Source of the DNA: Pardosa pseudoannulata
Taxonomy: Eukaryota > Arthropoda > Arachnida > Araneae > Lycosidae
Reading direction: 5' to 3'
Assembly: GCA_032207245.1 (NCBI GenBank)
Contig: CM063502.1
Location: 116,251,697-116,315,696 of the forward strand
DNA length: 64,000 nucleotides
A program made the translations under genes and the position numbers. Position 1 is the stretch's first letter; every line of letters starts with the position of its first letter. A model generated the notes under the pieces. It was not told the origin of the DNA and did not search any database. It was given only the letters and a program-made list of their open reading frames with translations. Below are positions 12,480 through 30,100 of the stretch, piece after piece.

Positions 12480-13590
12480 ACAAATTTCAGTGGAGAATTT
12501 TAGTATGCATAAAAAGATTTTAATCGTGTTTTGTAAAATAAGCATAACAAAACAATGCGTCTAATGAGTTTTTAAAATCATTCAATAATTATCTTTGTTT
12601 TAGTTAATTTTAATTTTCATTTATTTTGCATTGTTAAACTGATAAAAGAAGATCTACTAACAGATCTGATACTTTTGTTCTAAAGATGAATTTTGGTTTT
12701 TTAGGGGATATACCTTATGTACAAAAAAGATTTTAATCATGTTTTTCAAAATAAACATAACAAAACAATGCGTCTACTGAGTTTTAAAAGCATTCAATAA
12801 CAATCTTTGTTTAATTGAATTTTAATTTTCATTTATTTTGCATTGTTAAACTGATAATAAAGATCTACGCTCAGATCTGATACTTTTGTTCTAAATATGA
12901 ATTTTGGTTTTTTCGAAGGATATATCTTATGTACAAAAAAGATTTTAATCATGTTTTGCAAAATAAACATATCAAAACAATGAGTCTAATGAGTTTTTAA
13001 AATGATTCAATAACAATCTTTGTTTAATTTAATTTTAATTTTCATTTATTTTGCATTGTTAAACTGATAAAAAAGATCTACGCTCAGATCTGATACTTTT
13101 GTTCCAAAGATGAATTTTGGTTTTTTCGGGGATATATCTTATGTACAAAAAAGATTTTAACCATGTGTTTCAAAATAAACATAACAAAACTATGATTCTA
13201 AAGAGTTTTTAAAATCATTCAATAGCTATCTTTGTTTAATTGAATTTTAATTTTCATTTATTTTGCATTGTTAAACTGATAAAAAGATCTACGCCCAGAT
13301 CTGATACTTTTGTTCCAAAGATGAATTTTGGTTTTTTCGGGGACATATCTTATGTACAAAAAATATTTTAATAATGTTTTGCAAAATAAATGTAACAAAA
13401 CAATGCATCTAATGAGTTTTTAAAATCATTCAATACATATCTTTGTTTAATTAAATCTTAATTTTCATTTATTTTGCATTGTTAATCTGATAAAAAAGAA
13501 CTATGCCCAGATCTGATACTTTTGTTCCAAAGATGAATTTTGGTTTTTTTCGGGGATATATCTTATGTACAATGCATTCTAGGCAGAAAA
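12480..13590. repeat. tandem repeat, ~211 bp unit, five copies
   Basis: The word AAAAGATTTTAATC or a close variant recurs at about 12512, 12725, 12937, 13147 and 13357, giving a 210-213 bp period. Each unit also has TCATTTATTTTGCATTGTTA, then an inverted AGATCT...AGATCT pair (for example AGATCTACGCTCAGATCT), then TGAATTTTGGTTTTTT. Copies are over 90% alike by eye. The array is non-coding. Confidence 0.95.
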
Positions 13591-13727
13591 ATCGTTTATA
13601 CTTTTCAACTAGTTTTGTTTTACTTCTATTTTTATTCTTTTTTAACAAAGAGGTGTGAGGGGGAAAAGTTATTCACTGTTTTTACTGTTTCGAAAGATGC
13701 GTTTTGGTGTACGTGAGAGTCATAGCG

Positions 13728-13856
13728 ATGGAAGCAAAACTGGAAACTAGGGTAGAGAAATACTTGAGGGAATTCGAAGCCTCTGATGAAACGGAAAAAA
13801 TTGGATATAAGCCAGAATGCATTTCTTCGAGTCACTGCTTCTCAAATGATTTATAG
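13728..13856 (+). CDS. small ORF of doubtful status (42 aa)
   Basis: ATG at 13728 opens a 42-residue frame with a charged, protein-like composition (starts MEAKLETRVEKYLREFEASD) that ends at TAG 13854-13856. It lies in a GC-richer island just right of the 211-bp array. No splice acceptor, promoter or family match is evident. It could be a decayed exon or chance; I would not count it as a gene without transcript support. Confidence 0.15.
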   Translation: MEAKLETRVEKYLREFEASDETEKIGYKPECISSSHCFSNDL

Positions 13857-16128
<2,272 letters not shown>

Positions 16129-18676
16129 CATTGATACAGATTGTACTTTAAATAGGACAATTGTACAATCCACTGCTATATGTTATCATTTTGCTGGTAT
16201 GGAGGAAAGCATCTGAGGCCTAATCTAATTTTATACATTTTCCTTATGGTTGTTAGTTTTCCCACACAGTTTTCAGTTTGCATCCATAAACAGGATTTTT
16301 TACAGTATGTTGGTTTATTAAGATTAAATAACTCTCCATTATCCTGTTTAAACCGTAGTTTTATGAAAGATAGTTCCTGTCCTATGGATATCCTCAAATA
16401 TGTAACTTTTCAGTGACTATGGTTAATAAATTGCTGATTTAATTTCTGTGAAGCAATGAATGCTCATTGAAACAGATGTACAAATCAAGGTACAAATTTT
16501 CACTTCAACTGGGATAAAATAGGATGATATTACTGTCTCTTTTAGTAACTATCAAAAGGCAAAGTGACTCCAAAACAAGTGAAAACTAAGCAAAATGAAA
16601 ATAAGCTGTTAGTAACTAATTAATTCTGTAGCATTATATAATTTATAGAAAGTTGAAATATTTTATATAGACTGTCATAATTCTCGCTGATATTAATGCT
16701 TAATTTTAAGAATACATAAACAATATGATACGTAAAGTCTAGTATTGCCACGTGTTAAATCATTTGCTAATACACAGAAACTACAGACTCTGACAAATAA
16801 ATAACTGCATGCTTCCTCTGTTCGAAAAGGAAAATGACCTTCCTAAATTCTCAAAATGCAACCATATAAATAGTAACTGCAGGTTGAGATCTGAGTAAAC
16901 TGAACAACCAAGTAACTGTCAGAAAGTGAACATCCCTGTCAATGCCACTAGTCAATTAGAGTGTAAATCGTGATTCGGCCCTTAGTGGAGCGAGATATTT
17001 CGTAGTGACTAATCTTCCGATCCTGTTTGGAAATGCAGTTGATGAGTTAAAGTCTTGAGAATGTCAGGATAATATAATGTATCCAACTATTGTGCATAAA
17101 TGGTCAGATTTTGTAAAGCGATAGATAGCAATATGCGTACTTTTGAAGATAGTGAAATTCCGCACCGCTTCAAACACAATAGGTTATATTGAGGCATTCG
17201 ATGATACTCAAGATATCAATTCCAATCATTGTAATGCACATATAATTAGCTCTATAATTAGCATGAAAATACATACAGAAAATTTGGCACAATTGCTTTA
17301 AAATATTTTTGAACTATATGATGAATTAAAAAGCTTCAATAAAGAGTATTTATTATATTTATTCAGATTTCAATCCCAGTTTAAAATATATTAACTAATT
17401 TTTTTAAAGAAAATATAAAATACATTTATATGCAAGATAATAGAAGACAATCTGAATGAGATAATAAACACAGACGGGCATTCCATCGATAAGGTGATAC
17501 TTCCTTTATGCAAAATAAATAAATAAGTAAAAGACCTACAGCACAAACTCAAACGTTGAGTTAAATGATACAATTTCTGCAGTTTTCTTTAAAACAGCTC
17601 TCTTCAAAACTCTAATTTCTTGTACTAGTCCTACTGTCTACGAAAATCTATGAAAAGTTCTGGTTCAACGAAACAAATTTTAGGATAATTTTACAGATTA
17701 AAAGCACAGTAGACATGCTTTCTTATTGTAATTAGTATAAAGATGTAAAACTAGGTCAATATTTAAAGAAACTTTTAAATAAAATATGTTCAGCAACAAT
17801 AAGAGTAATTTTTACATATGGAATTCAAATAGAAAAAGTTGAAAGCATTTACTGTTCGTAAAAACAAGATTTGCAAAAATGATCTTTTATTCCCTAAACA
17901 AATAGTTCTTTCAAGCAAATTTAATACTATTTTCTTCCAAAAAGACCATCTTTACAAAAGCCGCTTTAAATATTTTAATCCCTTAGTATGCGGTATGCCT
18001 CAATTAAATAAATAAAAAGGAAAGCTCTAAAAAAAGTCAACAAGATAAAAAATTGTGTTAAAAATATGCGAATGTATAGAAATTTTCTTTTCGAAACAGT
18101 GTGGTGTGAAACTAATATAAACAGTTATTTCTACAAACACCCTAGAGGCTATTAAAATAGCGATACGGCGTAAAGTAGAATTATAAAAATGTAAATTGCG
18201 TTACTTCTCTGACAGATAAGAAAGCTGCTTCAAATTTATGATTTTTTATCAGCAAAGGAGAATCGAAATTATGCTCTAGAAACATCAATGAATTCTTGAA
18301 CCAGAGGTATTCTACAAAATGTTGAAAGGAGGGAAAACTGAATAAATTTACAAATAAATTTATCCATAAACAGTTTTAAATTTCAAACGTTTAAGCGTAA
18401 AATTTAAGCGTGAAATTGGGGAAATGTTTGAAATAAATGATAAAAAGTGATTTATATTGAATTTTCCCTTAATGTTAAAATATATTTGTTTATAGTATAA
18501 AATATGTATCATACAAAGAAATGTGGTTAAAATCGCAAGCATGACGAATATTTTAAAAATTTGGAAAAACAATAATTGGCATCAAACGGAGAAAAGATTT
18601 ATAATTACTTGTTACATAATATTTTAGCTTTATGAAATAACGATACATATATCAAAACACTTCACATCCTAAATAT
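16129..18676. other. intergenic sequence, no feature seen
   Basis: Open frames of 73-78 codons on both strands at 16176-16416 overlap each other and match nothing I know. The rest is AT-rich with closed frames. Confidence 0.45.
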
Positions 18677-19470
<794 letters not shown>

Positions 19471-21160
19471 ATATTTTTAATTATATGGTATTTAAAGACA
19501 GCTTTATTTTAAAATAGCTATTTTCAAAATCTAAATGTGGGGAATAAAGAGAAAACAGAAAAATCAAAGCACGTATACATAGTTTTATGCATTTTATTTT
19601 AAAATCTAAATGTTGAGGGTAAGATGGAAACATAAAATGGAAAAAAGTAAATATTTTTTTTTTTTAAATCTTGAGCAAAAAATTATGAAAATGTTCATTA
19701 TTATCCCTTTGTATATCTTAGACAAGTCCAAATGTGTACGTATTTACTTCCCCACTACACATTTTGAATGTGTTAAAGTACACATTTATGAATATATGAT
19801 TAGGATTTAATTTTAAAACCTATTTTAACTATATAAATACTCTATCACTCAATATAAGTGACTTGTTTATAGGCATTTGGAAATTCTTCTTGCCTCATAC
19901 CATTGCTAAAGAATGCATTAATGTTCTATAATATTTTTTAAGAGAAAAAAAGATATTCAAACCTCAGTATTAGATATTTTTGAAAATATCACACTTTTGC
20001 AAAATAAATAAATAAATAAATAAAATTAAAGAACAAAACTAATTAGATAATATGAAGATTTATTGTATAGAGAAAATATTTTAATAAGTAGAAACAAAAT
20101 GATGTTGAAGAAAATGTCCATTTTTAAAACAGATTTGTAAAATTTTTGACTAGAATTCTTGTTAAATGAACAATACACAAAATTTTATAAATCATACTTA
20201 TTATCAGTGTTATTTATATTTTTGTTTAACTTTGCTATTTATATTTTTGCTTAACATTCCAAAAATTTATATAATTTTATCCCTCAATTTCAAGAATTTA
20301 TGGTGATTTAGTTTGGTTTCAAGAGCTGTATAGTCGACGTCAGCATTGAAGAGACGTAAAGAAACATTTATGATTGCTACCTCTCATAAACCTATGTTAC
20401 AGGTGTGATAAAATAAAAATATTGTCTATGAATATATATTAACATATAGGTTCAACGATGAAAGTTTCAATTGTGTTTTGAATTTAGCCCTTTAGTTCAC
20501 GTAAGCTTGAAGTATATTTTGAATAAAATCATAAACAGTGCAAATAGTTGTTTTTAGAAATTTTTAGAACTAATATTTAAAGAATAATTAAATTAACTGA
20601 TTCTGTAGTTAATTTATTAAACTAAGAAAAGATCATGAGGGTATTTTAAAACTACTAGACATAACACCAGTTTTGTACAATTCTCGAATAAATGTTATTC
20701 TTCATAATAAGAGGATTAAATAAGCATTATAATTTTCTATGACATCATCGAAAATTGTATTCTCTTTGGAGATGAGCTAAAATATTGATAAAACATTTAC
20801 TCCTACCTATTTTTTTCATACACATATTTGTAAACATTCAATGTCGTAAAAACATGTTTAATTCTTTTTGAATGTTTTGCTGTTTTGAATGAAATATGGT
20901 GTTTGATGCATATATGTATTCAATGTGCATTATAAATGTCCTTCATAAATATATACAAAATATTCATATCAAATTAAAACTAAATACCCGAATCAATTAA
21001 AAAAATTTTCTACCTTCAATAGTTAAAAAATACCTAAGAATAATGCAAAATAATAGCAAAATGATGAACAAGTGGAACACCCAAATAAAGTTTTTTTTAA
21101 ATATATAACTCAGTTGCTCCCGTTTAGGAAATCAGACTGAAATGATTAAAATCATTTATT
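19471..21160. other. AT-rich sequence with a short (AAAT)n run
   Basis: A short AAAT run occurs at about 20001-20024. No gene, RNA or mobile element is recognised in the rest. Confidence 0.5.
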
Positions 21161-21256
21161 TATGATTAAAAGGATTTATTTATATTTTGTTTATTTATAT
21201 AATGATTAAAAGGATTTATTTATATTTTGTTTATTTATATAATGATTAAAAGGATT
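21161..21256. repeat. 40-bp tandem repeat, about 2.4 copies
   Basis: The unit ATGATTAAAAGGATTTATTT followed by ATATTTTGTTTATTTATATA repeats with an exact 40-bp period (start words near 21162, 21202 and 21242). The copies are identical where complete, so it is young. Confidence 0.93.
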
Positions 21257-22393
21257 ATATTAGTTTGTATTTATATATAAATTAATATGAAATTAATGCA
21301 AAATCTTTTTTGTAGATATAGTATAGGGTGTAGATCGAATTGATTTGTAAACTCATCCCTCAGCAGTGTAAGGTTTAACAAAATATTTTTTTCTTTCTTT
21401 ACTTCAATTTTTTTTATTTTCTAATGATTTACAGAAACTTAAAGTATAATATTCATACGTGACTAAGAGCATATACGGATAGTGTAAAATACCGATAGTG
21501 AAGTGACAATTTATAAATAGTTTATAATATAAATACGTTACTAAGAGTATATTGCAAAATAAGAATAGTGAAGTGACAGTTTAATATAATACAGTTTTTA
21601 AAATTACGTTTCCCTTTTTAGCCAAAAATCTTGTGGTATAGACAAAGACAGATTTTTCAGATGAGTTTAATTTTATCCTGTATCAGAATATTGTCTTTTT
21701 TTAATAGGCAAACTGCAAAAATATTTGGCAGAAAATTCCTTAAAATAAACTCACTCAGCTTCAGTATGAAATTAAATGAGCTTAATGTTTGACATTTTTT
21801 AGCTGAGGGAATGTAGAAAGTTTAACCACCATCAGAATCTAAAAAATAATTTTTCACGCTTATGACCTTAGGGTACATTTCACACAACAAATAAAATACA
21901 AAACTAAATGTAAAAGTGTTTTACTTTAATTTTTGTTTTCTACGCCATAGAGCCGAAAAATAAATTTTTCTCTTAAAATATCGATGAGAGAAATATCTTA
22001 CTTCAGGCCAAAAGGCTGCTTTGTGACTGCCACAACCGAGTGAGAAAGCAATGGAGGTACTTTAAAGAAAAATTATGACAAGTGATTTATTTTCCGGAAA
22101 AGCAGCAAACGCGCAAATTTTGGAACGCGTAAGATTATAACGACTTTAAAAGCATTTCGTAAAGTACAGAGTTGTAAAGTAAACTACTTTTTACATTATC
22201 TGTGATTTATTTAGAGTTGATATATTCTCTAATAAAAGCATTCAAATATATTTATGAGACATGTCGACTTTTTAAAAATAAAAATGTTAAATTTTTAATA
22301 TTCTGATTACACTAAACTTATATGAGATTAACGGTATGTGGTAATTTATGTTTTGAATTCACTTAATATTTTTAATTTTGTATTAAAATTTTT
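21257..22393. other. AT-rich intergenic sequence, no feature seen
   Basis: Closed frames throughout. There is a short direct similarity around ACTAAGAG(T/C)ATAT (about 21460 and 21540), but no defined element. Confidence 0.45.
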
Positions 22394-23291
22394 CGAATGA
22401 TAAATAATCATTAGGTGAGTATTTTTAGAATAATTGAGAAATATGTTATTAAATTCACCTAAGGTTTATTTCCAATCTTTCTCATACAAAATAGTATACA
22501 GGTATAAAAATATAAGAAAATTAATTCTTTGTGTCTTAGTTTTTACTTTTACACATCTAAGATTCAGTTGATTCCTTTTAGTTTATTTAAATCTAATTAT
22601 ATTTTCCTTAGATAATTTTATTCTGAAAAATAATTTCGTGATAAACCTCACATAACCTTTGTGATATTTTGCTCAAACCATCAACTACATAAAATAAGCG
22701 AATGAGATACTGTATTCCCACGTGAAGAAATAAACAGGCATATGAAAGAATATACAACTACTACCACAAAAGGCAGGTAACACGGTCATATGCAAAGAAT
22801 TCAACAAAGTATCCTCCTAATTAATAATGGGATTCATCAATGAAACTATATACTTTCGAATGATAACTAATCATTATGCGAGTACTTTTAGAATAATTGA
22901 GAAATATGTTATTGAATTCACCTAAAGTTTATTTCCAATCTTTCCCATACAGCATAGTAAACAGGTATAAAAATATAAGAAAATTAATTCTTTGTGTCAT
23001 AGTTTTTGCTTTCACACATCTAATATTCAGTTGACTTCTTTCAGTTGATTTAAACATAATTATATGTTTCTCAGATACTTATACGCTTAAAAATAGTTTC
23101 GTGATAAACCTCCCATAACCTGAGTGATATTTTGCTCAATAAAACCATCAACTACATAAAATAAGGGAATAAGATAACTAGTCCCACATGACGAAATAAA
23201 CAGGCATATGAAAGAATATACAACAACACAACAGGCAAAAGATTCAACAAAGTTTTTCCATGCTTAATACTAGGATGCATCAATGAAACTT
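22394..23291. repeat. tandem duplication, ~463 bp unit, two copies
   Basis: CGAATGATAA at 22394 recurs at 22857. The copies then stay aligned through GAATAATTGAGAAATATGTT, TTAATTCTTTGTGTC, TTTCGTGATAAACCTC, AACAGGCATATGAAAGAATA and ATTCAACAAAGT to an ATCAATGAAACT end. Identity looks near 85-90%. The short open frames inside are not conserved between the two copies, which argues against coding function. Confidence 0.92.
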
Positions 23292-24080
<789 letters not shown>

Positions 24081-24880
24081 CGTGTGTATGTACAATTCAG
24101 AGAGACGGAGATCATTTGTACTATTAAAAATACGTCTTTAAAAGTACAGATATTTTAAAAAATATATTACTTATCATTTTAATTTTTATAGATTATTCAT
24201 TTTCTAGTTTTTATAGAGGCATATATCATTCCAATTACATTGCGTGATAAAATAAATTGGTAGTTTTTCAGAAATACCTCAAACTCTGATCATAAATGTA
24301 ACATTGCAACCTAAAGGATATTTTTATAATTATTACTCCTCGAATACATATTAATTACCATATTTCAGGTAATTATTTGCTTACTTTTTTCCTAGCTTAA
24401 GTTTTCGTTTCTCTCTAATGTAATAACTGTTGCAACAAAGCAGATCTTAAAACTCTCACACAATAACAGTTTTGTTAATTCTTAATATCTGTAAATAAAT
24501 GTATTTTACTTATTTGAAATCTATTATTGCATTAATTCATTTTTATATTACTTTCCTAAATACACTTAAAATATTTGTTACCGATGTGTGAGAATATTTA
24601 TTCCTGTATTATGTCCAGTACTTTAGCATTAAATTTATTCAAAATACCCCATAAATGCTAGGCAAAATATAGATAAAAAATCTTCGACAAAATTTATTGT
24701 TTGATCATCAAAAATATAATACATTCTATGATGCTAATTTAAGCCTAATTAATGCGCACGTAAAAATATTTTAACAAGGGTCATTTTCAGAGAGTTAACA
24801 ACACATTAACATTTCAGATGCGAAAAATTTTCAAAGATATGTCTCCTAATGCATTTGTAATTATTTTATCAGTGGAGGAC

Positions 24881-25040
24881 TATAAAAACACCCCAGACGG
24901 AAGAGTTTTAATTAGTTTCACTATGTCTCCATTATGAAAGTGTCTTAAGGGCATTAACAATCTTGAGTCCTATAATACCGATAAACTCATGGCAGTGACA
25001 GATCACCATGCGATCAATTCCGAGGAACAGACACTCTAGA
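24881..25040 (+). promoter_or_regulatory. possible TATA promoter and 5'UTR exon of the LRR gene
   Basis: TATAAAA at 24881-24887 lies at the start of a GC-richer ~160-bp segment that ends at a donor-like AGA|GTAAGA (GT at 25041-25042). A non-coding first exon of about 24912-25040 joined to the acceptor at 25684 would supply the missing 5'UTR of the LRR gene. Only the sequence words are seen. The transcription start, and that this exon belongs to the gene, are inferred. Confidence 0.2.
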
Positions 25041-25684
25041 GTAAGAAATAAATCAGACAGCATGAACTATGCCAAGAACATTAGAACTTCCTACTTTTTC
25101 TCATAATTTATAGGGAAAGAGGGATATATCATGACACATTAACTTGCCTTCGGCATATGTTTTACAAAAATGTCAGTGTAAATCAATGTTTCATTAGCAA
25201 TTTTCGACATATTCTAGACCTAAATTCATTTTGTTCTGAATGATGCCATTATCTATATCTTATACATATTTTAAAATAAAACATAACTTTAAAATATGAT
25301 TTTATGGCAACATTATAACGTTCTTTTTAATGCTCACTCCTGATTTCGCTATATTTACTTTTTATTCTAACTTTAATGAAGTTTCATTTTTAGTGGAATT
25401 TTATAACGCTTTAAGCGATGATGAAAAATTTTAGTTTCAGTTATTAAGCGTCAAAGAAGTAAAAAAGTATTAAATATTGTTCAGTAAAGAAGCATACATA
25501 TTTCTTGCTTACAGATTATTAATTTTCTCAAATTTCTAAAAGGCTCGTAGAAAGTAGACAAAATCAGGAAATAAATCTCTTTTGTTCTTTATGTATTATT
25601 TCCATACGTAATTACTGTCTGTACCTGTCCTTTGATTATTTTGTCTATCTCTATTAAAATATTCATGAGTAATATCTTTTTCAG

Positions 25685-27160
25685 GATAAGACATGAGATA
25701 TGTTAGATCTCCAACGACTTGCTGGCTGCTCGTGGGGTCAAGCATGGGTTGTTCTTCTAGCGACTATCTGTACCATAGTGGGCCAGAGCAGCAGCGCTAC
25801 AACCACGGAGGAATCAGAGAGTGGAACAGACATCTCACCTGGCATGTTAGAAGAAGGATGTCCCCGATGGGAAAAAAGTCCTTGGTGTCCATGCTATCAG
25901 TTCGAAGACGGATTATTCTTGGAATGCCCGAACACCGGTGTAGAAGAGATACGAACGACCTTGGCCCAAATAACTGCCCCAATCAAATCTCTCAGTATTT
26001 ATCACTTGGACCCAAATGTAACTGTTCTGCCAGATGGTCTTTTCGAAAATTCTACAGTATATCATCTACAGATCTCACATACAGAAATACAAGTTGTACA
26101 AGAACGTGCATTTGCAGGTCTTGAATTAACTTTAGATAGTCTTTCTATCGTAAACAGTAAACTAAAAGAGATTCCTCAGGGTTCTCTAAATAAACTGGAA
26201 ACATTAAGGACGTTGGATTTTGATTCCAATATTATAACTTCAGTCGAGAGTTATGCTCTGTATGGTCTACTAATTACCAGCTTGAATCTACAAAATAATC
26301 AGATTGAACTACTCACGGAATATGCATTTGGGGGATTGGAGAATACCTTGGAGGAACTTATCTTAATAAATAACAAATTAAAACAATTTCCTTTAAATGC
26401 TTTGAGGCGACTGAGAAATCTAAAGACTCTACGACTGGTGTGGAATGAAATAGAGGATATACCAGATGATGGATTTACAAGGTTTACTGGATTGCAAAGA
26501 GTAGATTTAAGTTCCAACAAAATTCGATTTTTAGATGAAAGAAGCTTTGTCACCATGCCACGTTTGACTTCACTTTCTTTATACATGAATCGTTTGACAT
26601 CTTTAAATGATACTGTCTTCTTTTACCTAAGAGAACTTGAATCTCTGGATGTGAGTCATAACAGTTTGACTAATTTAGCTGGAAAAGCATTTAGTCATTT
26701 GTCAAAACTACGAACTATTGATTTAAGTTTCAATCACTTACACTCCATCAGCACTGGTGCATTCCACAATTTAACACATCTGCGTGAAATATTTTTATCA
26801 AACAATATCATCAAAAAGATAACAAACGATACTTTCTACAACACTTCTCAGATATCCGTTCTCTTCATGCCAAATAATGCCATAACTCACATAGAATGCA
26901 GTGCTTTCTATAACCTTCATCATTTGTACCAACTTCAACTTTCATTCAACCAACTGCGTGACGTTCACCGATCAATGTTCAAGAATAATCGTGAACTTCG
27001 TTCTTTGTCTTTAGATAATAATCTCATCACTGAGCTTCAACCTGGTACATTTCAAGAACTCGTTGAATTACGAGACCTCAGACTGCAAAACAATCTTTTA
27101 AAAACAATTAAGAAAAGAGTTTTCTACTCCTTACCAAATCTACAAGAACTGCATCTACAG
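25685..27160 (+). CDS. LRR gene, first coding exon
   Basis: A splice acceptor (AATATCTTTTTCAG, ending 25684) shows that a non-coding exon lies upstream. The coding start is ATG 25700, because an in-frame TGA sits at 25694-25696. It encodes residues 1-487: hydrophobic leader (VVLLATICTIVG), four-cysteine LRRNT-like cap, then LRRs such as LRTLDFDSNIITSVESYALY. It ends after LHLQ at a CAG|GTTTGA donor in phase 0. An earlier out-of-frame ATG at 25693 opens a 143-codon overlapping frame. Confidence 0.92.
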
Positions 27161-30100
27161 GTTTGATATTTTTTTATTTATAATAATCTGTCTGAGATGT
27201 TATGAATGTTTTAATCTTTTAGCGTTTAATTTAAATTAAGAAAACAACTTTGTGATTAAAAAAAAGTAAAAAGTCCATTTGATTTAGAAAGTTTTCTTCC
27301 TAGTTTACATATCGATTTTTATCGATTAAATTCCTTTATAGCATATTTATTCTGTTTAATAATATAAAATTTGCTATGAAATTTCTTGTAATATTTTGTA
27401 TTTTTCTCATTGGTATTCCGCAATATTATTCAATAATTTAATATTACTTCAATTATCCAGCTTTGTAATAAAAAAGTTTTCACATTAATAAAACAGTGTG
27501 CATGATTTTATATACATATATATGTAACACGGTGAAAATTAATCCACCGGTCACATTGATACAAGTCCCTGTTGCATTTACTTGCCTAGGCTTGCTGAGC
27601 TAGGATATGCCTACTTTAGCAGTCGTGGCAACATGAAAGAGAACGGCACAATCGAGAACAATCGCGAACAATCGAAATCTTATTTGAATTAAACTATTTA
27701 AGCTGCTAAAAAAAAGGCATGTTTAACAGTCAATGGCAAACTAGGGATAAAACATCGAAACACGTTCTCGAGCGAGACGCAGGAAAGACATTTTTTCCCG
27801 GAAAAACAGAAACTTAGCGAATTTAACAATAAACGTAACTTAGATCGGGGAAAAAACTCAGCCATTTGCCAGAAATATCTAAAAGATGCTGTGAGTGGAC
27901 AAAAATTATTACATCTATTGCAGAGAAATCTTTGTAAAATGGGTTGGAATAATTTAAAGTCAAGGGCACTCCTTTAATTAAGACATTTTGTAGCTGGGAA
28001 AATAGATTCGAAGGAATAATAATGGGAAAGAGGAGAATTTTTAAGAGATATTAAAGTGTAACAATTTTGATATATTATATATATATTTATGAAAATATCC
28101 ATATGTATATGTATATATGTAACGTATAAATGTTGAATCTACCATTAACTATACATATATTCACATTTATACTTTAACGTGTCAATGTGACAACTCTTTT
28201 ATATTATTTGCTTTAAATTTATAAATTTTAACTCCTTGCATTAATCCTGATTACTAAATCTCTCATTTTAAACATTTTACATTTATTAATATTCAAACTT
28301 CTTTCTTATTTTATGTAGTTTAATCGAATTGAAGTGATTGAGGCAGAAGCTCTTCAGTCTCTTGCAAACCTCCAGCATTTGAATATCCAAGGGAACAAGA
28401 TGTTGGAAGTGGACGACATTTTAAGCCGATACCCGTCCAGTTTACGATCCCTTCAATTAACACACAACGAAATTGTGTCAATGAATGCTAACAGTCTCCT
28501 CGGTCAGAATAAACTGGAAATCCTGTGGCTTAATTTTAATAAGATTAAGCGATTACGCCCGGAGGTGTTTCGGGATCTGGTGGAAGTGCAGAAACTATAT
28601 CTCGATCACAACTCAATATCTGCAATTGAAGGAGGTACATTTTCAGGAATGAGGCAGCTTGTTTATTTGAATCTAGAATATAATAATCTGAATCACCTAA
28701 ATGTAGATATGTTTCAAGGAGCAGATAATCTGGAAGAGCTGTACATCTCTCATAACCGAATTATGGATATAGAACCTCAAACTTTTCAAGCGCTACAGAG
28801 TCTGAAAATTCTTCACATGTCACACAATCAAATCTATGTAATTAGAAAATATATGTTTGAAGGAAATTTGCCTTTGAAGGAACTTATTTTGTCTAATATA
28901 ATGGCTGAAGAAGTGGATGCCGGCTCATTTTTGGAACTCTCCGGATTAGAAACGCTTGACATGAGTGAAAATAAGTTAAACAACGTTAGAGTTGATTTTT
29001 TGTTTCTCCCATCTCTTAAGCATTTATATCTATCAGGAAACAACTTAACAGGAACTAATGAAAATTTGTTTTATGGTTTATCTGGGTTAATGACTTTAAA
29101 TGTTGAAAATACTGGTTTAAGTCCTCTGAGTGGGAAAATGTTCGAACAGATGTCAGAATTACGAACTCTACGTTTATCAGGCAACGGAATAAAAGCACTA
29201 GAACCTCGTCATTTATCTAACCTTGGATTTTTAAAAGAATTATTCCTTGATGATAATGAAATAGAAACGATACCAACGGGTGCAATTGAAAACCTTTTGA
29301 ACATGGAAACATTTTCTATGGCAAAAAATATGATCTCTGTAGTACCCCATCTAGCATTTAAAGGAAACAGAAATCTCAAAAAGCTCATTCTTAGTAGCAA
29401 CAATATTGTTAATATTGAACAAGATGCATTTATGAATCTAACTAAATTGAAAGAATTGGATTTATCGAATAATACTTTGAAATCATTTTTGAGTGGAATA
29501 TTTGATTCGTTAAAAAATCTGGATAAGCTGATTTTAGATGGTAATGCTTTTTTCTACGTACCGAATAATCTTTTAAATGCACCTCTTCGAAGCATTAGAA
29601 TTTTGTCAGTTAACCGCAATCCAATTGGAAGAATAAGAGAAGATCTAAGTACCACTGGCGTATTCAAATCCTTAGAAACTTTACGAATTAATCGAGGCAA
29701 TATCACCGTTATTGCGTCTCATGACTTCCTTGGATTTCGAAATATTGTTCACTTATCTTTACGCCATAACAAAATAGTGAAAATATCTCCTGGAGCATTT
29801 AAGCCACTGACAAAATTAGTTGTTCTAGATCTTGGTTTTAACAACATTGACATTTTACCCGAGGAACGTTTTTACGGTCTTAAGAAGCTAAAGACACTTA
29901 ATCTCACTTCTAATCGGATTTTAGAACTTCCTGTGTTTAGTGAAGATATTGAACAACTTGAAATTTTGGATGTGTCTGGAAATTTGTTGCAAAAACTTGA
30001 AAGTGCCACATTTCGTCATTTGTACAATCTAAAATCCCTCTGGATACATAACAACCAAATCAGCTGGATTCAGTCTGGTGCATTTACCGATCTTAATTCC

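Noticed and set aside
16176..16416. 73-78 codon frames on both strands next to a TA tract
   Set aside because: No family resemblance and each is the shadow of the other.
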